A stretch of DNA of 64,000 nucleotides from Chrysoperla carnea (taxonomy: Eukaryota > Arthropoda > Insecta > Neuroptera > Chrysopidae). The DNA is taken from assembly GCF_905475395.1 (NCBI RefSeq), contig NC_058341.1, forward strand, positions 35,851,501 through 35,915,500, written 5' to 3'. Positions 12,133-23,471 of the stretch are shown piece by piece. The translations under genes and the position numbers were made by a program. The notes beneath the pieces were generated by a model. That model searched no databases. It was not told the origin of the DNA and saw nothing but the letters and a program-made list of their open reading frames with translations. Position 1 is the first letter of the stretch. Every line of letters starts with the position of its first letter.

Positions 12133-12652
12133 TAAATTGGCAGTACATAGTCGGTGTGGTGTTGAAGTCGTGTGAGTGCGACCCCTGCAGTCCACACGAC
12201 TAACTTCCCAGAGGGGCAAAAAACTAAAAAAAAAACTTGTTAGCCTTCATAGATTATTCTCCGAACATGTACAGCAGCTTAAGCTGGAACGATCATTATC
12301 TCCATAGATAAAAGATGTGTTTCATCCACTTTTCAGATTCTGTTTATTCAATTTTTTCCAGTTTTTTTATTACCATTAAAAAACGGCTCAACTAATTTTG
12401 CTTTCAGTTCTTAAATACACGATTACGCGTCGAATAAGCCCAGTCATGTCATAACTGGTTCGCGAGATAATCGAGGCGAAAGAATCCGAACGAGCATACG
12501 CACATACGTACACACCCACCCACACACACACACACACGCACATCACATTAGAAAGGTTTGATTCGGATATAGCGGCCTTGAAATCGCGGAAATATGTAGA
12601 ACTGGAGATTTTTAAAATCGGGCTCATTATATTAACTTCCTCTGGGAAGTTA
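12133..12652 (+). mobile_element. Family A element, copy 3
   Basis: Full-length copy in the same orientation as the others, with start AAATTGGCAGTACATAGTCG, hairpin GTCGTGTG/CACACGAC, AACTTCCCAGAGGGG, the interior segment TTAGCCTTCATAGATTATTC, a CA microsatellite near 12513-12536 and the end CCTCTGGGAAGTT. The cysteine/valine-rich frame read on the opposite strand here comes only from the CA repeat. Confidence 0.75.
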
Positions 12653-15218
12653 AAAATTTTTAAACTATTAAAATGATAATAAATTCCGAAAATTTATCGG
12701 TTATTTGAATGACATGATAATAAAATAATCATTTGATTACCCATTCATGTTTTCCGTGTGATGTTTGAGTTTGGTAGACCACAAAATTTCCTGTGTAATG
12801 GTTGATATAATGATTAAGGAATCACCATAGATATTTATTGAAATTACCTATTCAATTTGAAAAATGGAATGAAAACCATTACTTTTAGAAATAAGTAATA
12901 ACGAAGTGTGTCTTTTAAACTACTTGATAAAATTACATATCTATTATATTGTTTATAAGGCTATTAGTACACTTATTTGAGAGATTTTATAAATTATAGA
13001 ATATCCAACAATTTTTAAAGACAATCACATAACACATACTGATAACTACAAATCCATGCAAAGATATTGCTTTAAAAATATGCTAAGATTCAGGGTTAAA
13101 ATTTTCGGGTACTAAGCATTACTTTAAAAGATAAGGATAAGAGGTAAAAAGATGTATTGTTTACTAAGTTCTTGTATTTATTAACTCACTAATTTAAAAA
13201 TTTTCACTGGAATATGTAAAGTTTGAGATTATATGTAAGAAACCTATCCAGGTTTATATCCAGGACAAGACAAATTTTTTTTTGTACTTGCTTTGTATCT
13301 TAACATTTTTTATCAGTCTAGAAATCGAGCACTGGAAAATTTCTTGTTGCCTGGGGATATTTTCATAGCTAACTCTTTACTGTTTTAGCCAGGTCTTACT
13401 GAGAAAACAGTTTCTTTTGAAGTATAATTTTGATATCATAGAAATAATATTTATTAATGTAATTTGAAATGTTTTCTCCATTTCAAACCATCATTTTTCC
13501 ATTTTACTTCTTTAATGTTTCCCTTTTTTATTCCCTATTCATACAAGAAAGTCATGTGGCGCCCATCCACTGTCATGTTCGTAAACTATCTCTCACTATT
13601 GTATATTAGTGTGTACACTGCCTAATAAAAACAAAACCTATAATTATATCGATCAACAAAAAATATTTAGTGACTGGAAACATACAATAATAAGGTTATT
13701 AACATTATTCACAAAAATGTTATAAAACAAAAAAATAACTGGTTTTAATTGATTTTTTGTTTGTTTTAAGTTATTTTATTATTATTACTAAAATCATTTT
13801 TATATTTTGATTAGTTTTAACAAAAAAAAAATTTTAACTAACAAAATTTGGAAAAAATTGTTTATATTTTAAAAAGTATAAATTAATTAAAGTTTCTTTC
13901 ATGAAAAAAATATTTTGTAAGTTAATTTAAATTTGAAAAAAAAAAAAAGATTTCTCTTTAATGTACATAAAAAACATATTGCAAGACAAATTTTACTACA
14001 TTCCCCGCAAAAACTGAAAAAAGTTAGAAGAAACCTTTAAAAAAATTCTGCCGCAACCACAGTTAGAAGCGAAACTAATGAGTATCTGAATAAATGAATT
14101 ATATTATTCATCGGTAAATTATAGTAAAATTTAGTTTCAATTATTTTGCTTATGGTAAAGGTTTCCATTTAACAAATGCCGCTTGAATATTGTGTTTTGG
14201 ATCATTATAACCATAAAAAGCTCTGGAAATATCACACTCGTAGCAGAAAATACACGCAAAAATGTAAAAAATTAACACTTAATCGAAAAAGTAAATTTTC
14301 AAGGTCTATGAATGTCTCCCTATGATCCTGCCTGTCTTTGAGGTTCTAATTTTTTGTTTGAAAAATGAGGTTCATCCTAATGAGTTAGAAGGGTGAAAAT
14401 TTTAGGAATTATGTTAATTATATGACAATACAATATTCTGATGGTGGAAGCGTTCTGGAAATTTAAGCTGTACTTTCCGATGAAATAGGGAGCTGAAAAT
14501 CGCAAACGTCAAAATTTGTTTTTAAAGAAAATTAAAATTGGTTCACCCGTTTAGGACATACGATACCATAAATAAATTGATCAAACCTGATTTTGTGTCG
14601 GGGATTTATGTATATTTTTAATTTATATTTTATTTAAGTATATAATTAGCATTATTATTGACGACCAACCTAAATAATTGAATTAAGCTCGTATAGGAAG
14701 GTAATAAGTAGGTAATCTGTAAATTTTCTAAATTTAATTTAAATATTTGTAGGTATTATCATGTATCAAGTGTAACATAATAATACAATATTGTGTAACT
14801 GAAGTGTATACCTAATACAAAACAATAAATGTAACCTTGAATATATTATGCAAATTGGATTTTATTTAATAATACTTGTATAGTAAATGTATACACAACG
14901 TATTATTTATTACATAATAAGGTTACCTATACGGAAAATATAAATTGTGTCATTTTCAAATATTATATTTTCCGGTCGAAATCCTATATTTTGAACATTC
15001 AACTCTGATAGTTTTGACTACAGTATTTGAACAAAATTGTAAAGCATATTAAGAAGGATTGGTAAACGTAGTAAATAAATTCTATAGCTGAGACCTATTG
15101 ACGAGCAAGACCAAGGCCAAAATGAAACATCGGAGGCCTTGATCGTGATCTTTTAAGAATTCGTTTTTTTATTTTTCAAAAATTTTGTAGGGCAACTAGT
15201 TATATCATTTCAGTAAGA
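12653..15218. other. AT-rich stretch with a family E fragment
   Basis: No gene seen. At 14530-14568 a short minus-strand stretch (around CCTAAACGGGTGAACCAATT in that orientation) resembles the head of the family E repeat at 38820. A/T homopolymer runs are frequent from 13700 to 14000. Confidence 0.5.
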
Positions 15219-15765
15219 AACAAGTGAAAACAAACAATTGACTGAGTTAATTGTTGAAATACCATTCATAGTCAGTGTTGATTTCTTTATCACATTACAC
15301 ATACAAACATGTGACACTTACATAACTGATAATCAAGTATAGTACATATTATAAACATTCCGCCTAATTAGCGCCCCTACGGGTAAACAGTGATGTTTAC
15401 GAAAAAATGTTTCAAACAAAAGTTGTTTAATTTTTGATAAGGAACATTTTGTTCTATCTCTAACGGTTTACAAGATGGGTCCTACAGACCTAATTGACCT
15501 ATGATGCTCATTTACGAACTCGACCTCACTTTTTACCTCTTGAGCAAGCTATACAAATTTCAGCTTGATATCTCTTTTCTTTTTTGAGTTATCGTGTTGA
15601 CAGACAGATAGACGGACAGACAACTGGAAATGGACTAATTAGGTGATTTTATGAACACCTATATCAAAATTTTGTTCATAGCATCAATATTTTTAAGAGT
15701 TACAAACTTGGGAATAAACTTAATATACGATTATGTATATTACATATATTTTATACATGGTATAA
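15219..15765 (-). repeat. Family D interspersed repeat, copy 1
   Basis: Read on the minus strand it runs from ATACCATGTATA through AAGTTTGTAACTCTTAAAAA, TATTGATGCTATGAAC, a (GTCT)n-like stretch, AGAGATATCAAGCTGAAAT, GGTCGAGTTCGTAAATGAGC, GGACCCATCTTGTAAACCGT and AACATCACTGTTTACCCGT to a TTGTTTTCACTTGTT end. A near-palindrome CAATTAACTCAGTCAATTG lies just inside that end. Other copies: 30505, 37133, 42129 and 53585. No intact coding frame. Confidence 0.8.
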
Positions 15766-15775
15766 AAACTTATAT

Positions 15776-16404
15776 ACAGGATGGACCATTATAATTAACG
15801 CTTCTGAATATATCGCCAGAGGTGCCACTTATAAAAAAAATGACCGCAAAAAAATTGTAGAGTTTGATGGGCGACTTAAAGTTTAGACAATAGATTGGAC
15901 CTAGTTCTCCTAAGAGATATAACATTTTAAATTAGAAACTAAATCTTCATAGACAAAAACTAACAATTTTTGTTTAAAAAATCTTTTTTCAAAAAACGTT
16001 ACCTTCCGAATGAAATGCGACTTAAAAAAAAGTCATTATTACATTTAATCGAAAGAAAATACGTTTAAAGTTTGTCGATAATTGTAAGTTAAAGTTATTG
16101 ATACAGGAAAATGTCCTCTATTGCAATTCACAACTTTTGGCTAAAGCATATTTCCGTAGTTAGCGTGTTTTCTATCCATTAAATGGATAAAAAACGGTTT
16201 AGATGAAAAATATTAGTTTTTTATGAGAATCAACTTTCTAATTTATGCCGTACGGCAAACAATACTTATCCTGCATGAGTGAAGAAAAATAATATACTAA
16301 GTTTTTGTGGTAAATATATAACACAATATCTCTTCCGTGGTGTGGAATTTTTCTCTTTATCTATTGTCTAGCCGTGCCCAGTTGTTCTTGGACACCCTTT
16401 ACAC
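15776..16404. repeat. Candidate foldback element with inverted ends
   Basis: The left end ATACAGGATGGACC and the right end CTTGGACACCCTTTA are imperfect inverted repeats, and TAGACAATAGAT near 15886 recurs inverted as ATCTATTGTCTA near 16358. The body has no coding frame. ACAGGRTGTCC-type termini are common in arthropod repeats, but the class is not determined and the boundaries are approximate. Confidence 0.4.
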
Positions 16405-17239
16405 ATTAAGAATTAGTAGGTAGGTAACATAGATACAACAGAATGTTAAGTTTTCATGAAAAAATTCGGTTAATATGTAAATATTTCAGATAATTTGCTG
16501 AATAATAAATTGATGTTATCAAATAATATTCTTAATTAATTCTATTATTTTTAATATAATTAACCAAAGTATTACAAATGATGTATATATGTTTATAAAT
16601 ACAGCATTTATAAAAATTTTATTAAATAATTGACCTTCAACTATATTTATAGGAAATTTTATAAATAGTAACTAATTTGTATATTTTATAAACATGCAAA
16701 GATTTAAACCTTTTGATATTTTATATGTTTGTTACATTAATCAGTTGTTTCATGACTTTGAAAAATATATGTTTTATGTTTAATAAATATCAATAAAAAT
16801 AATAAAAACATATTTATTAATAAGTTGTATTTTGAAATATGAAGTTTTGCAGATGATATTGGTCTATAAATTTTGTTTATTTATATTATTATAAAGCAAA
16901 ATTGATAATTGAAAATAGTTCTTCGTGGTAGCTGAGTATTCACTAATTCGTGAAACTCAACTTTAAACTTAAATCATCTTTTGTCTAACCAGATTGTATA
17001 TGTAATTTCAGCCCAAACGTTTTCAATAGATGGTTCACCTCAAAAACTAAAGAAAAGGAAAATCTTTCAGAATAACATAAACGAGTTTCACTAGACTAAG
17101 ATACATTTTAATCTTAAAACTCAATAAATCTACGAATTTACGGACTAATGACCCCTGCATGCATGTGTTTCACATAGCTCAGAAACTTGTGCTTTTTAGG
17201 TTATCGATAAATTTTATTAGGACCACTTTTTTTAAAAAT
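16405..17239. other. AT-rich stretch, nothing recognised
   Basis: No gene or repeat boundary was identified. Confidence 0.6.
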
Positions 17240-17590
17240 ATTTTAATTAATTAAAATTAAAAGCATTTTTTTAAATTCACTTGTATGTATTCCCTGGAAT
17301 TTTGAAATCAATATTTCACCCACTTTCAGTGAAGCTATCGGGCTGAAAATGACACAGTGGTAAGTATGACTTAATTTTCCCATTGCTCTCACCATATTTA
17401 ATATAAATATATAATTTTTCATACGGATCACACATACATGACTATTTAAAAAAGACTAATTGTAAAAGCTTGAGGAGCTACGTATCATTCATGATATTTT
17501 AAATTAGGCGTAATTGAGTCATGTAGGAGTGATCCAAAAGAAAAATTATTTTCTGCTTTTTACATGGTGCTAATTTTGAAAGTAAAATTT
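17240..17590. repeat. Family G repeat with internal inverted arms
   Basis: AATTTTTCATACGGATCACA with TACATGACTA (17412-17443) recurs inverted around 17513-17554, enclosing TGTAAAAGCTTGAGGAGCTA. The motifs GTAAGTATGACTTAATTTTC, ACATGACTATTT and TAAAAGCTTGAGG also occur at 32460-32705 and, inverted, at 33098-33202, so these belong to one family. No coding content. Confidence 0.5.
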
Positions 17591-19441
17591 AAGGGCATTT
17601 CAAGGATTTCCAGGACTGAAAATATTGTTTTTAAAGGAAACTGTTTCAATTAAAAAGAATAATTTACTAATTTATTTTAAAAGTACACTTATAAAGAAAA
17701 CCGTACATGTTTTCAGAGTGCAACAACTATTTACAATTTGATAATTTTCAGTAACAGATACATGACCGGGTAAAAAAGATTTCTTGATGCTTCAAAATGC
17801 TATTTGATCAGGATAAAAAAAGACGAAAAATAAAATACACTACGTTTTTAAGTACAACAATACACATTTTCAAGGATACGAAAAAAAATTAAGGACATTT
17901 CCAAGCTTTCTATGACAAAATTAAAAATCAAGTACACTTCAAGCTTTTAAAGACCGCTAGCTACTCTGTTTTTAGTACAAAAGAAAAGAAAAAGAAATAT
18001 CAAAGTTGAATCATGTAAATTTGACTTACTTGAAATCAAACAATAAAGGTTCGTCGTATGAATATAATCTTTTAGTGAAAGAGTGAATGGTTATAATTTT
18101 ATAAGAATTAAGAGAAACTTGTAGAAAATGTAATATTTAGATTGTGTTTCAGTTGAATAATTTAATTTATTTCATAATTTTAATAACATAAATAAACTGT
18201 AAAATTTCATAATTTGCGTTTCTGTTTATAAGTTACCAGACTACCACACAGTAAATTTGACAAACTTTAAACTACTCAATCTATTTTTAAGGTATTTCAA
18301 AACGTTTATAATTTCCGTACAAAGAATCAATCTCACATTATATCTGTATACAATAATATACAGGTAATGATATAAAGTTTGTATACAATTAAAAATAAGT
18401 ATGATAAATTCCAGAAATCCAGAATAGATTCTTGTCTTGTAATTTATAAATAATTATGATTAATTAATATGATTATATAAAAGTATATACAAGTAAGATA
18501 GTAAATACGTGTATTATTGTTTTATTATATTATTATATTTCACCTAAAGAATGTTTTAATTTATACTTTTTTAAATAGGAAAAAAGAAATAAGATTTCAT
18601 TTGATGAGAATTCTGCAAACAAGTAGTATAAAATATTATTAATTCTGAATTTATTATTTTCACAGTTCTATAAAATAAAAGGTTTTCTATTAACAATGAG
18701 AGATAACATTCTTTTTTGATAGAATCTTTTATGGCAATTTATGTGATGTATGTTTTTTAGTTGAAACTGCTCTTTTCATTCTCCGACTACTCGTGCGTAT
18801 ATATTCCGTTTGATATCATCTTTCGGTATTGTTTGTGCTAAACTTTAAGAGTACTCGATTAATTCTCAAGTTTTTTTTTATTATTATCTGAATTATTTGA
18901 TTAAAACGTCTTATCAAACGATGAAAATTGAACCCATATTGATTATATGTACAATCCAATGAAAATCATGTAGTACACGGTAAGTACTTGAAACTGAAAA
19001 CTCATTTTGATAAAAATGATTCAATAGTTTGCATGCGCGTTGTTCAACATTGCATGATAATTTTCGGAATATTAATTTAATCGTTATCATTTTTCGCTGT
19101 CCAGCGAAGTTGCGGTTGCTATTTCATTGGTAGCACATATTACACAAATTGTCATAAAATACTTTTAAAATATAAACAATTAATATGTCGCGTACAAGTT
19201 GTTTAATTAAATTTTGGAAGTTCAATCATTCCTGATGGAAAACCTTTTATAATAAACAACATTTCATTTATAAATGTGAATGTTTTAAATCATATTTAGA
19301 ATTAGAAGGTATATTGTGTCGTAGGCCAGTGTCGTAATTCAGGTATATACCTTTAAAACTGTTATATCTATTTCCATTTATTGTTTTGAAATTTCTGTGT
19401 AGGTACTTTAAATATGGAATAAATTTTATACCAAAAATTGA
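17591..19441. other. AT-rich stretch, nothing recognised
   Basis: No gene, RNA gene or repeat boundary was identified. Confidence 0.6.
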
Positions 19442-19817
19442 ACTGATCCATCTATACAAATTCTAAGGGACTGCCAGACATGCGTTTTTTCGCATTTTGG
19501 CATTCTTGAAATCTGCGGGAGAAATCGAAAAACTACTATTTTTTCATTTTTACCCCCCGGAAAATCGAAAAAAAGCTCAGTCTAAATTACGTTTTTCTGT
19601 TCTATACATGAAAGATAAATTATTCAGTAATTAACCCGAAATAAAGTCAAATTAACAAAATACTTTGAAAAATTTCATTATCACCCTTGGGGGTTGCAAT
19701 GAAAAAATTGGAGTTTTCTGATTTTCCCGCATATTTCAAGCAATTCCGCGTTGAATGCCGAAAACTGAATCTTTCTAGTATGTCTAGAAGCCCTTTAGAA
19801 TTTGTATAGATCAGTCA
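19442..19817. mobile_element. TIR element, ~375 bp, non-coding
   Basis: The left end ACTGATC, CTATACAAATTCTAAGGG and CAGACAT is repeated in inverse order at the right end as ATGTCTAG, CCCTTTAGAATTTGTATAG and GATCAGT, giving terminal inverted repeats of about 38 bases with a few differences. The interior has runs of A/T and two G/C patches (CCCCCCGG near 19554 and CCCTTGGGGG near 19685) and no coding frame. Probably a MITE; class not determined. Confidence 0.6.
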
Positions 19818-20609
19818 ATGAGTCAGCTTCAGATATGGAGCTCATCGCCCCCTATCTCAAAAAGGGTTAAGCGTATAGAAAAGTTGTTCAAATAAAATTT
19901 ATCGCAAATTTTATGCTCTACAATTTTTGATGATAACACCATTGAAGCAAGAGGAACCGAAATAATCGCGAAAAACTGAACTTTTTTCATCTTTGGGCTT
20001 GAATAACTTACGGCGCAGGCACGAGATGTTATAAGACTTTTCATCTCTAATTAGACTGGGCTTTTATGGAAATTTTGATATCAACCTACGAATTAGAAAA
20101 AATTCGACTTGTTAACACAAACTTGGTCGTTGCGTTCGTTGGATTAAAATACCTGCAACTACCAGATGTCTACATTTACCAAAGTAAAAATCTCAAGAGA
20201 AATTAAGATTCATTTATCATACTAAAAAGTATATTTAACAAATGGTTTTTTAACAGTAATATATGATTTTTCATACAATAATTTTTCATTAAAACTGATG
20301 TAATTACACAACATTATAAATTTTATAAATAGAACTCGGCGAAGGTTGTAAAAAGTAATCGTGCATAAATTAAATATCATTTCATTCATAATTTTTTTTA
20401 TTTAATACATGTGTTTTATATAATTTGCTGTATTTAATTCCATTTAACAATTATTTATAATTATTTTAATTATTGTAAAACGTTTTGTTAATTTCTTTTT
20501 TAATAGACATAAGTCTGTAATTTGCAAATCTATCGCAAGAGTCTCGTGGTATTTTATACTCAGTGTGTGTGGGCACACCAAAATGTATATCTATTTGGTC
20601 TTTATAATT
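19818..20609. other. AT-rich stretch, nothing recognised
   Basis: No gene found; a moderate-GC patch at 19840-20040 has no recognisable product on either strand. Confidence 0.55.
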
Positions 20610-21064
20610 TACTAGATTGATACCCACCCGCTTCGCTGAGTTTAAAAGTAAAGATATATAAAGACCATCGCGTTATAGCCTTCACCATCCTTGCTCTCCC
20701 TTATTCCGTTTCCATTACAATCAATAATGGTAGGGGTTGTTTTACACGGGTAAAATACATGTACAGTTTTCTATTTTTTTTAAATTTAAAATAGTCATAA
20801 TTCATTGATTAAATCAGAGAAGATGGTCTTGAATTGTTTTACATTGACTTTTTTTTATAGAAATCTCTAATTTATGGTTATGTCAGATTTAAATTAATTT
20901 TTTTTAATACATGTTCATAAATTATAGCTCATGAGTTATTCTGATATATGAGTTATATTTTTGTACAGATTCAATCATATCCATTCATTAGTTTTTGCGT
21001 AAAAGCGTAACAAATAAACAAACAAACAAACATTCTTTCTTTCACATTTATAATATATAGTGAT
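20610..21064 (+). repeat. Family B interspersed repeat, copy 3
   Basis: Longest copy: starts TACTAGATTGATACCCACCC, then CGCTTCGCTGAGTTTAAAAG, GGTAAAATACATGTACAG, and ends AGTTTTTGCGTAAAAGCGTA, (ACAAACA)n and ATTTATAATATATAGTGATT. Same orientation as the other three copies. No coding frame. Confidence 0.75.
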
Positions 21065-23356
21065 TTATAGCACATTTCGATCTGCCACTGTTGCTCTATT
21101 GCCTAGCCTTGGGTTCACGTTTCAGCCTCAAAGATTATATTATAGACAGATAATTTAACAAGAAATGAATTTTGAATTTATAGTTTTATGGGCGGGGCGA
21201 TATTGTTTTTAAAATGATTCCGTTTCTATTAAAACATCTGTTTTTAAAGTAAGATTCTCTGAAAGATTCTACAAGATTCATCAAGAAAAATCCTGCAAGA
21301 TTCACACAGAAAAATTTTTGAATTATCTTTCGCAGCCCATTATATTTACAGATGTTCTACGGTAGTGAATAAAATTGGTAGCCGATGCTTTAAGATATAT
21401 ATATTAATAATAATAAGGTTCTAGATATCTATTAAGGTTCTAAATAAGCCTTGAAAGAAACTACATAAAAATTTTTGGTTTGTTGGTCTATATTCGTGTC
21501 TGCGATAGTTCTTGAGCCTGTTTCTTGTCTATTTAAATCGTAAACCGTGTTAATAAAGCCCTATTGATTTGCATGATATTCTTGATAATTTTTCAGAAAT
21601 AATGATTTGTTTCAGAAATAAAGTTTTGGAGCAGGGCAAGAAAGCAAGGTTATTTAGTTTAAAACTATCACTTTTTGGTTTTCACACTACCAGCAGGTAA
21701 TAAAATAAACAGTTCGTAATTATCGGATTTGAGTTTTCCCATTGAAGAAATGAAAAAGTACTTTTAAGTTATCAGTAAATAAATATTTTGTCAATTGTAA
21801 ACTTAATGTTTTTTAAAGCCTCGCGCTTAATTTTGTGTTATCAAAGAACAAATTAATGAATTTTAACATGAACATGAAAGTACACTGATAAGAAAAATAT
21901 ATTGAGATAACAAAGCAATTAATTTAATTGAGTCATAAAACATCTAAATTGATTGTTTATCTTTGGATGAAAATTTTCCTTGTTTATCTTTCATATTTAA
22001 AATATTTATGTTCAAACACTTCAAAAAATACATTGAAATTATTATTTTAAAATCTATATATATCTTCAATAGAAGTCTTCTATATGTGCATTACCTATAC
22101 CTAATTTCTAGATTTAGGAACACAATTAATATTTATTAAAAAAAGGAAAATCAAACAAATTTTATTAGACAATTAAAATCTGCCGAATTAATATTTTTGT
22201 AAGGTGACTTTGCCAGGTTTGAGCGATTGTATCTCGATAATATTTAATCTTCGTATGAAAATATTATTTTGTTGAATGTGATAAATTTTATCACCTACAT
22301 ATTTGAAACTTTCAAAAATAATTGCGTAAAGTTTCTATTTTCTCTCTCGCTGTGGACTAATCGAGTATTTGTACAGTTAAGAAATTAATCAGTTTGTACC
22401 AATATGTGAAATATCTCATAAGTATCTTATCTAGGTATTTTATAGTATACATAGTATATACAGATATACTTATCTAGATAACTGCACTCGATATCGAAGA
22501 CGTCCAGTAACCGAAACACTTTTCGCTCTTCGCCTGAACCAGTTGAATATTTCTTTATTTATAATTCTTTAACAAATGGTTCAAATTATGACTTGAATAG
22601 AAAGCGCACATCTTTATAGGAAGTAAAAATGGTTTATATTAAAATTAAAATCATTTCCTCACTCCTTTGGAAAGTTAAAAATTACATCATAATGATAATT
22701 GGAACAGTTGTTAAAATATATATACAGCAAATGTAAAACCCCCGTTGAAAATCTAATGGTATCATTTTTTGTCCTAAACTTAATATTATAACTTCTTAGT
22801 ACCTACCACAAAAAAATTTTTTTTGATAGACGAGATAAAAAGTAGACAATTTTATGCAGTTAATTCTAAGCTATAAATAAATTGATAAATAGAAATAAAT
22901 AATTATTAAGCACTATAAAAATAGCTTAAAAATAGATATTAGTAATAATTAAAATAAAAAGAGTATTATAGAGTATTATAATTATTAATATTTTTTTAAT
23001 TAAAAGTATTGAAATATAATCCCTCATACTGTGATAGTTCCCGTAATTAATAATAGTCTGAACAATTGAAACGAGTGCGATAAACTACCTGCATACAAAA
23101 TCAGCGTTTCTAAACATTTTTAGTTCATTCACAGTTCATAAATAAATAATGCGACTGGTTTTCTGAAATTTCAATTACTTCTTTTTTTTATTTTTCCTTA
23201 TTTTTTTAAAATTTTGGATATCAATATTAAGTCAGGACTATACTCAATATGTTTGAGTAGTTTGAACACTTACAATTTTAGGAAAATCTGGAGCTGAAAG
23301 TACACCAGATTTCAACAACGCCGTATGTAGACATGTATATTATAAATACTAAAAAA
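21065..23356. other. AT-rich stretch, nothing recognised
   Basis: No gene or RNA gene was identified. A small local repetition of AAGATTCA-type words lies near 21260-21305. Confidence 0.6.
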
Positions 23357-23471
23357 GCAACAGCACTCAGTGTTTTCAAGCGATCATCCATCCAAGTACT
23401 AACTGTGCCCAATGTTGATTAAATTCGGTTACCCGACGAGAACCATTTTTTCAAAGTGGTATGTATGTAAC
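23357..23471 (-). pseudogene. 5S rRNA pseudogene
   Basis: On the minus strand the order CATACCAC, GGTTCTCGTC, ACATTGGGCAC, GGTTAGTACTTGGATGG-like (here CAGTTAGTACTTGGATGG), GACCGCTT-like, AACACTGAGTGCTGTTGC and a terminal T6 run matches a eukaryotic 5S rRNA along its whole length, including the Pol III terminator. Against a typical arthropod 5S it has substitutions in the internal control region (box A reads AATTTAATCAAC) and a local rearrangement at the 5' end, where ATACCAC appears twice (also at 23476-23482). These suggest a dead copy or a 5S-derived retroposon rather than a functional gene. Confidence 0.8.

Noticed and set aside
12388..12627. Minus-strand frame with a CVCVCVW-like run
   Set aside because: The run is the CA microsatellite of a family A copy read on the other strand.
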